Origin: Sanghuangporus weigelae
Taxonomy: Eukaryota > Basidiomycota > Agaricomycetes > Hymenochaetales > Hymenochaetaceae
Direction: 5' to 3'
NCBI GenBank assembly: GCA_033182465.1
Contig: CP137328.1
Coordinates: forward strand, 1,426,001-1,490,000
DNA: 64,000 nt
A program made the position numbers and the translations under genes. The notes under the pieces were generated by a model. It did no database searches. It was given only the letters and a program-made list of their open reading frames with translations, and had not been told where the DNA came from. This document shows positions 47,426-58,527 of the stretch, one piece after another. Every line of letters begins with the position of its first letter. Positions within the stretch are counted from its first letter, which is position 1.

Positions 47426-49348
47426 CTATACCCAAGTCGTCTTTTCCATGACGGCTGATTCACAGTCATGGACCACAGTTTTCTCGTGATCACTCGACGC
47501 AACACGCTGTTTCCAGCGACCAATTTCCGCATATTTGAGTAGTGTATCGGTAATGAAGGGAAGAAGCTTGATGAAGTCCTGAGACGTCATCGGATGGGAG
47601 ACATACGGCAAATCTCCATCGTACGTGTTGTCGTCGCAGACAGAGTCAGGAACATCGTCCATGTCATCCTCAGCTCCCGAACCAGTTCGAGACCTCTTGG
47701 AACCACTCTCAGAAGCCCCTCCTTCACCGTTTCCTCTCTTTGTGCTGCTCGTTGATTTACGCCAATTTAGCCCTCTTCTAAGACTCTCGGCCAAATTTTC
47801 TTTGTCAAAGTTGTCGAAATCGTCTTTAAAGCTCCCATCAAGATGCGTCTTGAGAGCCCGAAGAAAATAAAGACATTGAACGAATTGAACCGGATCCTTA
47901 AGGTCCCATATGCATGTCTCTACAGGCCAAAAGATCTTGAAATTTCTTAAGTTGACGTCACGATTGTGAATCCGGAGATGACTCGCTTACCAGTTTCTGA
48001 TCTCTCCATGCCGATGCATACAGCTGGAAGTCTCCCGCGACGCATGTTGCTCCGTATACAGCTTTATCCTTGAGCGATAGTACGCGTCGTTGATGCTGCA
48101 TACTGCACAGGTACATTCCAATTTGATGTTGTGCAGTAGAGGTTTTAGTACGTTTGGCTTCCAATGCAAATGCACCGATGTGCAGGTATTTCAAGGGAGG
48201 CATGAGAAATTCAACCAGCCAATTCGAGCTTATGGACTCTGCAGCTAATGTGTTGAGGACGTCAGTTCGTGTAGACCTTGGTGGCATCTTCAAGGCAATC
48301 GCATCTGCCTTTGCACTAGAAATAACAGGTACATCTAATCCTTTCGGCACAGGAAGAGCGACAATCGCCTCCAGTCTATATGCAAGTAAAAAAATGAAAT
48401 ATTCCCCGGAAACTAAGGAAGGCACTTACAGAATTTCGCAGCGTTCGTTGTCAGAAAGGAGAGATTGATAGAAGACGAGATGCAGCATAGCATCCGGCAG
48501 TGGGCGCTGAGTAGCTTCGTTACGCAAATTGGCAATCGCATTCTTTGTGAATGACCAGCTACTGAGTAGAGACTCCCACAATCGAGGAGCATCGGGGGCC
48601 GTATCCCACTGGATCGATTCACCGTTACCAATCCAAGACCTGATGGATGCAACAAATTGTGCCATGTTCGGCTGTGCAACATTAATTGTTGCCTGACAGA
48701 ACCGAAAGTTAGCTGACTGTGACGACGCCGGCACGTTGAAGTAGTTACCTCCAGTGTTTTGAGAGCAAGTGGATATTTGACACTGTCACAGATGCTCTCT
48801 ATTTCAGCTTCGAATTGCTCGTCACCACCTCCAGATATGTACAACCCAACACCCTGCGACCATTTATCCCACGCAGCCTGATTATTCGCTAGGCTATTAT
48901 TTGATCAAGCAGTGCGCACATCAGCACTAGGCAGATAACTCACTCTGATGCTGCTATTGAACGAGGCGCCAATTTCAAAAGATTTGCTAGACTATCATGG
49001 TTTTAAGTCTATTTCCCAATGGAAGTAGAAGAGACGAACTTACTTGTTTATAACAAGATCATAGTAACCGCGGAACCTTTCAGGATCATATCCCTTTGCT
49101 AGCAAGAATGATTCCATCAAGCTAAGAACTCGCATTGTGAACAGCAATACACTGAGCTCGGGGGATGTAAAACATACGCAATTAGTTGATCCCTATCCGG
49201 TATCTGCGTTGATGAATCCGCATCGGCAGGATCGCTGATTTTGAATTCATAGTCAGAGTAGCTCGAGACGGAAACTTGAAGGTATAATGACGCACGCAGG
49301 CTCTACTGGCTGGCCTCCAGAGGGTGGGTTCGGCGGGTCAGTATTCAT
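47426..49348 (-). CDS. PD-(D/E)XK-like island family, locus F
   Basis: ATG at 49348 (MNTDPPNPPSGGQP), stop at 47426. Parts: LANNQAAWDKW across an intron; EIESICDSVKYPLALKTLEV; FVASIRSWIGNGESIQWD, RLWESLLSSWSFTKNAI and MLHLVFYQSLLS. The core has VALPVPKGLD, SAKADAIALK, IGAFALEAKR, HQIGMYLCSMQHQRRVLS, KDKAVYGATCVAG and LYASAW. The last exon, around 47.9-47.43 kb, has a segment GSFKDDFDNFDKENLAESL, a GSKRSRTGSG basic patch, an acidic run and KLLPFITDTLLKY. The D / ExK / Q pattern is intact. It is more diverged from the others than B is from C. No lesion was noticed; exact exon borders in the 5' third are approximate. Confidence 0.7.
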
Positions 49349-50215
49349 TTCTTATCGCTTCTCGTCAACAGTGAGTGAAGGTAGGAGAAGTGGACTTGGA
49401 GGGGTCTGCATACACTGACATCTTATATCTTACTGCTATCCAAGCCACGGCCCCAACTCATAATCACGGGAACATAGATTCCCACGATCCGATAATACCA
49501 GTTCCCCGCAACAACAAAAGCAACATTATGATGTGTTCTGTCCAGTAAGTACTAGTGACCTTTATTGTCTAGCTTGCATTAAGATGATACCGGCACCCAC
49601 TTAATTTTCGACTGACTCGAATCACAAAAGATTTCTGCTAATCTATGAATAAAGATGCGCATAAATTCACTAAAAATCTTCGCCGTCTTTCAGCCGTTCA
49701 ACAACCCAACATCCCAAATGGCAAAATATTATATGAGAAATGGACAGATAAGATGTTTTTGTTTTTGTTTTAGCTATCGCTTGCTGGAAGAACAAGGTGG
49801 TACCATCAAGACTGGAAGGGGGAAACTGTATGTAGCCCAATAACATCAGTACCAGTCGAGAAGCAGTGGACCAGTACTGGATCTCGGGTAACCAATCTAA
49901 TGAAGATCTTCAAAATCCTTTTGTTCCAAAAGCTCCTGAATGTTCCGGGATGCCCCACGGTCCATCGCGTTCAAACAAACGTGCCTCGTTATATCGATTA
50001 ACATCGATTAGATACTTGTATTTGTACTCAAGAATCAGAGCATATTGTAACTCGGAATGGAAGGCATTAAGAAGTTCATCACAAAATACAGACGAGAAAC
50101 GCGTCCCGAAATCGCCGTATTGAAATTTCTCGGAGGTATTATTGTGTCCAACCAACCCGACCAGAACGATAAAGTTCTTCGCCACTTGTAGAAGGTCATA
50201 CTAGAGGGTATCCAT
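49349..50215. other. Spacer between loci F and G, containing the duplicated 3' flank of G
   Basis: The right part (about 49.95-50.2 kb) is similar to 41.15-41.4 kb, as described for the relic there. The left part (49.35-49.9 kb) shows nothing I can assign. Confidence 0.55.
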
Positions 50216-51893
50216 TCAACTGTCATCGTAACTCGTATCTGAATCGTCTTCGTCGGAGTCTCGTCTTATGGCGTCCGGCACAGCCCGCCATGACACCATC
50301 TGTCTGGCCCTCATTTTCAGCACTTCGTCATCAAGATTGTCGTAGTCGTCTCGAAAGCTTTCATCAAGGTGTTTCTGAAGAACTTGAAGAAAGTAAAGAC
50401 ATTGTATGAACTCGTGAGGTTGCCTGAGATTCCATTCGCATGTTGTAACTGGCATCCATTCCTAAGAGTCGAACATTACTTTGAAATCCAGGTCCAGCAT
50501 TCATCAGAAGACCTGGTGAGCGCTTACCAAACTTTCATCCTTCCATGCGGACGCATACAGGGCGAGCTTGCCCTTGATGCACGCCGCCCCGTAAACGTAT
50601 TTGTTCTTCAGACCCAAAATCCGGCGCTGATACTGCATACTGCACAAAATCATTCCCATACGTCGCTCCGTAGTGTTGTCATCCGGACGTTCAGCTGCCA
50701 GAGCGAATACACCAACATGAAGCTCCAGCAAAGGATAGAAAAGGCATTGGAGCGACCATGTACTCGTGATTCGTTCCGAGACCAGACCCATGTTGATCTT
50801 GAGCAGAGCAGCCCTTGGAGGCACCTTTGTGACGAACGCATCCGCTTTCGCGTAATACACCTTGGGAACTTTATTCGTTGATGGTAAGGGAAGCGCGAGC
50901 TCCGTTTCCAGCCTAATCTCAGACGTATAAAAACACTGTCTTTCAAGAATTACGACGAAAACTTACATAAGGTTGCAGCGTTCTTCAGCTTTCACAGATT
51001 GATAGAAAATGAGATGAATCATGGCGTCAACCAGCTCACACTGGGTCATTTCGCTTCCTTCCGTCCCGACAGAGTGCTTAGTAAACGACCAGTTATTTAA
51101 TAGGCATCCCCATAAGCAGGAGGCGTCCCCGGACATGTCCCACTGGATTGTGAGATCGTCCCTGATCCAGGTGTCGACGCCTTTTACGAAATCAGACATA
51201 TTCGGCTCCAGAACATCGATGTTTGTCTAAGGTAAGGGGAGACTCATTGACTTGTATGTTTTAGAGGGCACCGTTTGTCGAGGCACATACCTCCAATGAC
51301 TTGACGGCTTGGGGATACTTGATATCCCTCTTAATCCTTTCCACTTCAGAAAGGGCGTCTGGATCTGTCGCATGGCACATGTGCAGTTTCACACTTTCCG
51401 ACCATTTAGTCCAGAGTGACCTATTTGACGCTAACCTGTAACTCCGATTATAGCGTGCACGGAGCGTAGGAAGAGAACTCACTCACTCTGATGCCGAAAT
51501 TGAAGTCTTCACAGTCTGCCTTCGAGGTTTCCAGCACTTTCAAGTTAGTCAGGATAGCGAAGAGAATTGTCAATAAGGCTCGCCTAGGTTCAACGTTCCC
51601 TCCGAGGCTCTTTGGATCGCCTAGCGATGCGATCAGCTTGCTCATAATACTGGACATACCTGTTTGAGGTTACATGTATGTAAATCATGCGAAATGGACG
51701 CACGCACGAATCTTGTCGTTTTCTAGTTGTTCGATAGGAACATTCCCACCAGACATGTTGCTGAATTGAGCATACATCAGAGTAAATATAGATAGAAGGG
51801 TTTCGTTACGAACCCGGCCTCAAGTGGTGCGCCTGCATCGTCCTCACGAGGGTCCGAGTCTCCAACCGTTGTATTCGAAACCCTGGTACTCAT
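50216..51893 (-). CDS. PD-(D/E)XK-like island family, locus G, with a degenerate catalytic motif
   Basis: ATG at 51893 (MSTRVSNTTVGDSD), stop at 50216. Parts: IMSKLIASLGDPKSL; LASNRSLWTKWSESVKL with VERIKRDIKYPQAVKSLEV; FVKGVDTWIRDDLTIQWD, LWGCLLNNWSFTKHSV and MIHLIFYQSVKAEERC. The core has LALPLPSTN, AKADAFVTK, VGVFALAAERPDD, RRMGMILCSMQYQRRILG, YVYGAACIKG and LYASAW. The last exon has CEWNLRQPHEFIQCLYFLQ and ends in an acidic tail (RRDSDEDDSD). Compared with B, C and F, the ExK is replaced (A-A-E instead of E-A-K) and the usual C-terminal 'PYI..QLLKF' block is missing, so a catalytic role is unlikely unless the residues shifted. The reading frame itself looks intact. Confidence 0.68.
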
Positions 51894-52041
51894 TTCTGCA
51901 TGGTCGGATAACTTTCTTTTATGTTGCATGCTGTTGTAACATGGAAAGAAGCAATGGGAGGACCGTTATGTAATACCGAGACCAATAGTTTGAGCGTCAC
52001 GGGATAATTACGAATAATGATCATAACTACTTACCACGACG
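51894..52041. promoter_or_regulatory. Shared divergent promoter of locus G and the Tcp11-domain gene
   Basis: Only 148 bp separate the two opposite ATGs, so both core promoters must overlap here. No clear TATA box is seen. The equivalent arrangement upstream of locus E survives as a relic. Confidence 0.5.
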
Positions 52042-53979
52042 ATGACTTCACCTTCGCACCCGCGTTCGTCGTCGACGGTACAAGCGGGGCCTGATGGGCA
52101 GCGGCGGTTCACGATAGTCTCACCGTCGCCGATAGTACTGCCAATGGGATTCGCGGATGCTGCTTTCTTGCACGTCCTTGTTACCCATCCCGAATCGGTG
52201 ATACCCCCAGGCAAGTCCTTGCGCGCTGCTCTGTTGCGGGGTGCTGCAAATAGCAACGAGAATTCGGGCGGAAATGCACCTGAATCGCTGCAGTCCGCCG
52301 TCGAGAAGATCGTGCATCGTGCGTTCTGGGACGAGGTCCGTCTTCAGTCCTAGTGCACTGTCTTGTATTATCTCAGCCTGATATACGCGCAGGTACGCGA
52401 AAGTCTGTCGGACTCAGAGCCTTCCACGCAAATTGCCCGTTTGCGTCTCTTATATAAAGACCTGCACACTACTTTAGAGGGCTTACTTCCGCAGTCGCAT
52501 CCCAGTTACGTTAGGCTCACAGATCCCCTGTCGCCCACTCCGGCTCCTTTGCAGTCAGCTAGGAATCACCTCTTGGAGCTGACAACGGCACTGCAGGAAC
52601 GATGTGCGCCTGCTCGGGATGTACAACTCTCTTCCATACGGAATGTCTTGGAGATTGAGAATGCTTCCGACCTTCCGTCAAGGCTGGTGCAAGCGATCAA
52701 ACAGATACTGGAAGTCTCGGAAGTGATGAAGAAAGACCTGTCGAATGCTATACTAGGCGCTGTGAAAGATGAAGACCTAGAGAAGGAAATACTACGGATG
52801 GCGAGAGTGGAAGAAAGGAGGGCAATTCTTGAAATTTATGGCGCGAAAAGTGTAAGGGATCGATGGAAGTCTTGGCTGTCTAGCGAAAACACCGAGTCCA
52901 ATATTGGCAGAAATGAAAACGAATGGATACGGCGTCTAGTAATGGCCCTGGGAGCGGATGTACCAATTTCCTGTCCGCTACCGGAAGGTAACAGTTCTGC
53001 ATTTAATACGCCTTCCGCTTCTATGCAAAGTAGCAGTCCTAGTAATGAAGTACCTCCAATCTTCGCTCTCTCCTCTTCCAATCTATTGCACATTCAAAAT
53101 CATATCCAAGCCCTGGTCATCGTTGCTGTATTGCGAACTCTTGTTCCCCATCCTCGGTCAACATTTTCGAATTCATCTTCCTCTCACACGCTGTCAGGTA
53201 TCTCCTCGCCCTCAAGTGCGTCTAAGCCTGTATCACAAGGATCGTCCGAAGAGACGTCGGAGACGCGGACGTTCGCAGACCGAGTACTCTCTTTACTCAT
53301 GATCGAAGTCGACGAAACCTCTGAAGATGCCGGAACAACGAAGCTCATAAACCTCGCGGACGAGGTGCTTCAAGAGCATCGAAGGTTACAGGCTATTCAT
53401 GCAGCCTCTTCATCCGACAAATCGTCGCTGCCATCTATCGACGAACAAACCATCCGCTCTCACGTTGATGCTCTTCTAAAACCTACCAATCCCGTCTTCA
53501 TCCTTTTACGGAAACGACTTCTCAACAGCCTCGCAGATTCCCTCATTTCTGTGCTCCATACCGAAAGGGAGAAACGAGAACGAGATGACGGACGACGCCT
53601 TCCAGACGCGATCAAGACTGGTCGTGAAGTCGAAAGGCAGACGAAACGTCCACGACTGAACTTCTCTCACTCGACGTCATCGGGACCGGAGTCGGACTTA
53701 GACTTGAAAGAGAGAGGCCACTTGCTTCGCCTGATTGAGGAAGTAATCCGATCAGGCAGGGTTCAGGCGAAAGGCTATGAAGACCCTGTCCTTGTTATAG
53801 GCGAGGTGCTAGGCGAATTAGCTGACGTGGTCGAGTGGGTTAGGGACACATGGGCTAATCGCGGACTGGAACTAGAGGGCCTGGACGGAGATGCGAGTGT
53901 AAGTGAAGCGGCTGAGAAGACGGCTACGACTGAGGCGAGCAAAGACGAAGAGAAAGAGGACGAATCGGATGGGACCTGA
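52042..53979 (+). CDS. Tcp11 / Sok1-domain protein
   Basis: Exons 52042-52335 and 52393-53979 join in phase 0 (donor GTCCGT, acceptor CGCAG), giving 627 residues. The junction restores VHRAFWDEVRESL, the opening of the T-complex-11 domain. Next come ARLRLLYKDLHTTLEGLLP, LTTALQERCAPARDVQLSSI (the CAPxRD signature) and MKKDLSNAILG. Later come NHIQALVIVAVLRTLV and TFADRVLSLLMIEVDE, and an acidic C-terminus. In yeast the related Sok1 is a multicopy suppressor of a cAMP-dependent kinase defect; animal TCP11 acts in sperm. A role in cAMP/PKA-linked signalling is therefore possible but only inferred. The frame is clean. Its first exon was partly copied into the island (46.9 kb). Confidence 0.82.
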
Positions 53980-54342
53980 GTATTCAGCATCCTTTCGTTA
54001 TGCGCGTTCATAGAGCAATTAGCTTTCACCCTCTCTATTATCACTTCGTCTATATAATGCAGCAAACTGTGTTTCTGACTGTAGCTTCTAACTTGAGTAT
54101 CAAGGCGCCAGGTGATCGTATCTTATCTCTGACTTCTTGAAGGTGACAAGATTATCGCCGCCACCTTCGCGAAAGTGCTATAGCCTACAGCATATTCTAT
54201 ATCCTTGAAAGCCGATGGATGGGTTGCGAGACAGCTTATGCGGAGTATTGACAGATTTGAAGAATAAATGAAACCTGCAGTGCCAAGGAAGATGATACAC
54301 ACGAGAACTTGCTCCACATAGCAACACAAAAGTATCCAATCT
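53980..54342. other. Spacer between convergent genes
   Basis: 363 bp for the 3' ends of the Tcp11-domain gene and DPB4. No gene is supported. Confidence 0.5.
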
Positions 54343-55354
54343 CTATTTGGCACCATTAACTTCCACAAGATCCGCCTTCTTGACGTCTTGCCTCAACTCG
54401 TCCTCATCAACCACCATCTGATCTGCAACTTCCTCTGGCTCGGAAGCCTCATCTCCAACGTCCTCATCCACGTCCACATCATCCGCCAGCTCGTCCTCAA
54501 ATTCGTCCACAACATCTCCCTCATCCTCATCGGCAGATTCCTCTACTTGTTCCTGATCCTTCTCCATATCCACGTCGTCTCCTGCTGTCACGTCAGCTGC
54601 AGAGACGGAGGTGGAGAGCGGCGAGGGACCGTGCCCTCCTTCCGATGCTCGCTCCTTGCCCTTTGCTTTTGATGATAGGTTTGATGACAATTTAGAACGA
54701 GCAGATACGCTGTCCCCAGCACTTGCGGATTTGTGTGCGCTGCTGGAACTCTTCCTCGGATTCTTTGCGTTTTCTCGGAAGACTTGTAAAGCATTCGAGT
54801 GAACAGGTTGCATTAAAGCGGAGAGATGATAAGACTTACTCTGGAGCTCGTGTTGTAATGGCTCGACCATGTCGCCGAATTGGATTACTTCAAGCGCTTT
54901 GAGAACGTCCGAAGCGGACACTGTCTTGTGTTGTCGGGAAGTGGCGATGTCATGCGCACTGTGTGGGGAAGTCAATTCTGCTGTCCAAAGCACGAAGATC
55001 AAAGTACACACGTAGCGGCTATAGAATGAAGAGCAGTCCCGTCAGTGAAACTCCAGGGAAGACAGAAACGACGTACGTACCAAGGTAATTGATGAAGACG
55101 GTCGAGCCTTTCTGAAGCGCTGTTACTGTCTCCTTTTGAAGTTTTGAGCTCTCCGGAATCTAAACAGAGCACAAGGAGTATACGACAGTCAGAAATAATC
55201 ACAGGAAGAGAAGGGGTTATCCCACCGAGCTTTTTGCAATACGCTGGACAAGCGCCTTTGGCAATTCGTAGTAGTCAATACCGTCTGAAGCAGCATCTTG
55301 CTGAGCCTGTACGACGGCTGCGGGTGTAGGTGGATCCTTCTTTGCTGGAGGCAT
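54343..55354 (-). CDS. DPB4: DNA polymerase epsilon subunit Dpb4 / POLE3 (histone-fold protein)
   Basis: Exons 55354-55226, 55159-55081, 55018-55012 (7 nt), 54958-54840 and 54782-54343 give 257 residues. Every phase is consistent. The histone fold (residues ~26-110) reads DYYELPKALVQRIAKSS, IPESSKLQKETVTALQKG, STVFINYLAATAHDIATSR, QHKTVSASDVLKALEVIQFG and DMVEPLQHELQIFRENAK. The conserved 'YLAATAHD' is produced only if the 7-nt microexon is included. Dpb4 pairs with Dpb3/POLE4 in the replicative polymerase epsilon and also in ISW2/CHRAC-type remodellers. The long tail is Ser/Lys- then Asp/Glu-rich, ending EVNGAK, as in other POLE3 proteins, where it contacts histones. Confidence 0.93.
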
Positions 55355-55673
55355 TTTTTAATCTTTTCTCCAAGGCGCTTCAAGAGACTATTGAATGGAA
55401 GTAGTGATCAAGCTCGAGGTCAAGACTTGACTGTCCAAGACGAACGCGAATCGTCACGCTGAATGAGACGCGTTACAGTGACGTGTGAGAGTATTGACGC
55501 GCCCTCACGTGCAATGATCCGCCACACCTTTCCGTCTGTCTTGTCTGTCAGTGAGAGTTTCCACGTATCTTCCACCTTTACACGCAGCTCTGAGCACGTT
55601 CATCTCTTTAACCCTTCAGACAAGTAAAAAAATCTACGTTATATCCTGCTTACAGCCCTCATATCCACGGGAC
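55355..55673. promoter_or_regulatory. Divergent promoter between DPB4 and the next gene
   Basis: 319 bp separate the two opposite start codons. CACGTG lies near 55507 (E-box-like), with a related TCACGT/GACGTG pair nearby. No other element is called. Confidence 0.4.
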
Positions 55674-56894
55674 ATGCCTCGTCTTACACAATACGAGCTC
55701 GAAAGACTCGCAAACATCGAGCGGAATAATGACTTAATGAAGTCCTTGGGCTTATTCAAACCTGAGGTAGCGCCATCGAAGGTGAAAGAGGTATGTAGTG
55801 TACGACATATTTCCTCTGAGTCTTGCAATTGAAAGATGTCAACTCAAACGCACAGGAAGCAAAAGCTAAGCAAGCAGCTAAAGAGAACGCGAAACCACAG
55901 TCGGCTCGAAAACGACGCTCTGAGCCATCTTCATACATTGCACCGCGAAGAAAGTCCGCACGAATCTCTGCGTATAGGAGAGGCGACGACGGGTACAGTT
56001 CCCCGCCACTGAACTCCGATCCAATCGACTTTCTCCCTCACAATTCGCCACGAAAACCGGTATTGTCTCTGAGACGGATAGCTCCTCCGCCTATTCCAGA
56101 GCAGGATGAAGATGAAGATGACGAGAAAGAGTTCGATCCGGAATATCGTGCTCCATTGCCTACGAGAAACGTGGATAGGACGCTACGATTTGCCGATGCG
56201 CCACATTTCACGCCAAACATGACACCTGAAGAGATCCTAAGGGCAGGCTCGTTTGGCGGAACCATGTTCCGGTGCGTGTCATATTTCTGAGCCTTCGTGT
56301 TTCTAAAACTCACCATGCCGACATTGTTCCGACAGACGCCACTACTCGACCATCACAAAGCAGACACTCTCAGAAACCGACTACGAAGAGTTTCCGGAAT
56401 CGTGGTACGCCAATCTCGACATCAAGACCTACCTAACTTCGGAAGAATATAACCCCTTGGTGAATCGATATCGCGTGAAAGCCGGGCAGACTTTGAGTGA
56501 TTGGGAGAAAGCTGGTTGGGTGGATCCACAAGATCCAAGAGGATGGTTCCAGTGGTATGCAAGATTCTACCTTGGGAGACGGACTGCAGATGATGTGAGA
56601 CAGATCAAGCGTTGTAAGTGCCAAGATTTTCATTTTTGAGCCTCGGAGACTCAACAAGTTAGTACAGGGCTCGGCGTATGCGGCTCTTCTGGTCGCTTCA
56701 AACGGAGTCTGGTTAAGAAAATAGCGGAGAAACGAGCATCATGGGACGATGAGACGGTTTCACCTATTCTAAGACAGACACGTTGAGTAGTTTGTCTACG
56801 CTCTTGCTGCTATATTGGATACTGATTCGCGCGTTTTACAGTGCAACATTGGGCGTATAAGCTTACCGAAGCAGATTACAATGCCTATCTGTGA
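55674..56894 (+). CDS. Conserved fungal protein of unknown function (DPRGWFQWY family)
   Basis: Exons 55674-55790, 55856-56271, 56336-56613, 56668-56781 and 56842-56894 give 325 residues; all phases fit. The N-terminus is MPRLTQYELERLANIERNND. A basic, Ser-rich stretch (KRRSEPSSY, RRKSARIS) suggests nuclear location. The conserved part starts MTPEEILRAGSFGGTMFR, then SETDYEEFPESWY, GQTLSDWEKAGWVDPQDPRG, WFQWYARFYLGRRTADDVRQ and IKRW. It closes with the block WLGVCGSSGRFKRSLVKKI and a short end QHWAYKLTEADYNAYL. I recognise this combination from uncharacterised proteins of many fungi, but know of no biochemical role. The start codon lies at the head of the conserved N-terminus. Confidence 0.85.
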
Positions 56895-56988
56895 TCCATT
56901 CTTCATATCTCAAAATTCAGAGCATTTGTATTTGTATTTCAACATGCATTTGGATTATAATACATGAATTAACTTTCACTCTATCCGG

Positions 56989-58527
56989 CTATTCAGCGAC
57001 TTGTTTCGTGAAGATTGACTTGGGCATCATCATTCCAATCTAACAATAACGCAGTATCGTAGTATCGTCAGGGAATCCGACATTGAAACAGAGATAGAGG
57101 ATAGAACCTGACTCACAACATAGTTCGGCATATCCACCTAATATTGACACAATCAGAACAGCAAAGCATCATCAGTAACCAGCAATAACACGAACGAAGG
57201 GTCATATGAAAAGACAGAAAATTAACACGCACTACTTCATGCATACGCAGATCTCCTGCGACGCTGCAAAGCATGTATGCTTGAACACGATCAATCCCAT
57301 ACTCCGCGCCGAGGAAGGCTATCATGTGTCGGACAGCGTCGCGCGTTGCTTCTCGTATGTCTACAATTTCAGAATACAAGTCCAATATAGGAGAAGACAA
57401 CATCAATTCAGTCAATTTCGGCTTGAAGATATTTTACGGGAAGGTTTACCTGGTCCAACCCCTGTCGTACAATAATACTCATTGTCACTAGCGCTGCTTG
57501 CAGCACCAACGCCTCCCTTGCTCGTTTGGAAATGAGGAGTCTTCACGTACGGCTTCCTATCCTTGAGCACCGTCAGGCGGAGCGTGATCTTGATAGGCGT
57601 CTCGATTGCCGTCCCTGAATATACATATCTTAAGTTCACTGAGAACTTGAAAGAAGAAAGAAAAGAACTCCACTTACCACACACCTCTGCGAATAAATTC
57701 TCTAAGCTTAAGAAGCGTCACTAAGGTGCTTAGAATCGTCTAACGCACCTCCATCACCTTGTGCAGCATGCCCATCCTACAGGATTTGAGAATGATGAAT
57801 TGCCTTGTGTGTGAAAAGAAAGAATCTTACCCCAGTAGAGAACAGTGCTCCCAGCGCTTCAATCGGCAAATATAAGATTGAGCCAACGGTAACATGTTTC
57901 GTATCGATATTTCCCTGCACAAAGGATCAATCACTGTCAGCAAAAAAAAAGTGAAAGAGATTCTCTAGGGCTTACACCAGTGTTGTAAGGAGGAATAGTC
58001 GAGAACGCTCCTTCGACGCCTCTCGCGACGCCCATTTCTCCAGCGAAAGGTCTCAACGGGATCTTTATCCCCTTCTCCTCATCGAACCACGCAAACGCCG
58101 CTTTCCCATCCTCATTCTTGTGAATCTTCCAGATCTTCAACTGCGGCTCCGGAAACTCATCTGCCAATAACCCGAACCCCGGGATGAGCGCCGTCCAGCC
58201 CCAATCGGCCGTCTGGATGTCTAGAACTTCGACTTGCAAGGTATCTCCAGGTTCGGCGCTGGAGATGTACACTGGTCCGTTGACTTGATCAAGTTGAGAG
58301 AAGACGAGTGTGCTCAAGGTTGAGGAGGTTGAGTACGCGGTGATTTGGCCGTTTGAAGCGTCGAGACAGTCAAAAGTTACTGTGTCTCCTGAAACAATAT
58401 GCAAGGCAGGAGGGATGCTGCAATTGCATACATATCAATAAATGACATTGCTAATAATTAAGATAGATGCACACCTTTTGTCCCAAGCGAGATGGTTTTG
58501 AGAGCGCTTGACTGAATGAATCGACAT
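56989..58527 (-). CDS. Acetamidase/formamidase (FmdA_AmdA family)
   Basis: Nine exons: 58527-58475, 58417-57976, 57914-57831, 57776-57749, 57686-57678 (9 nt), 57614-57450, 57360-57233, 57137-57117 (21 nt) and 57039-56989. They total 326 residues with all phases consistent. Family landmarks in order: HLAWDKSIPPALHIVSGDTV; DQVNGPVYISSAEPGDTLQV; WGWTALIPGFGLL; PFAGEMGVA; NTGGNIDTKHVTVGS; LPIEALGALFSTGDGHAAQG; EVCGTAIETPIK; ATRDAVRHMIAFL; DLRMHEVVDMPNYVIGMMMP. The enzyme hydrolyses formamide or short amides to ammonia and the acid in the cytosol, so it serves nitrogen scavenging. The two tiny exons are needed to keep GDGEVCGTA and VVDMPNYV intact. The gene is convergent with the conserved fungal gene, stops 94 bp apart. 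Confidence 0.93.

Noticed and set aside
37213-51893. The island as a transposable element cluster
   Set aside because: No reverse transcriptase, transposase DDE pattern, terminal repeats or target-site duplications were seen, and the copies have conserved introns, which argues for DNA-level segmental duplication.
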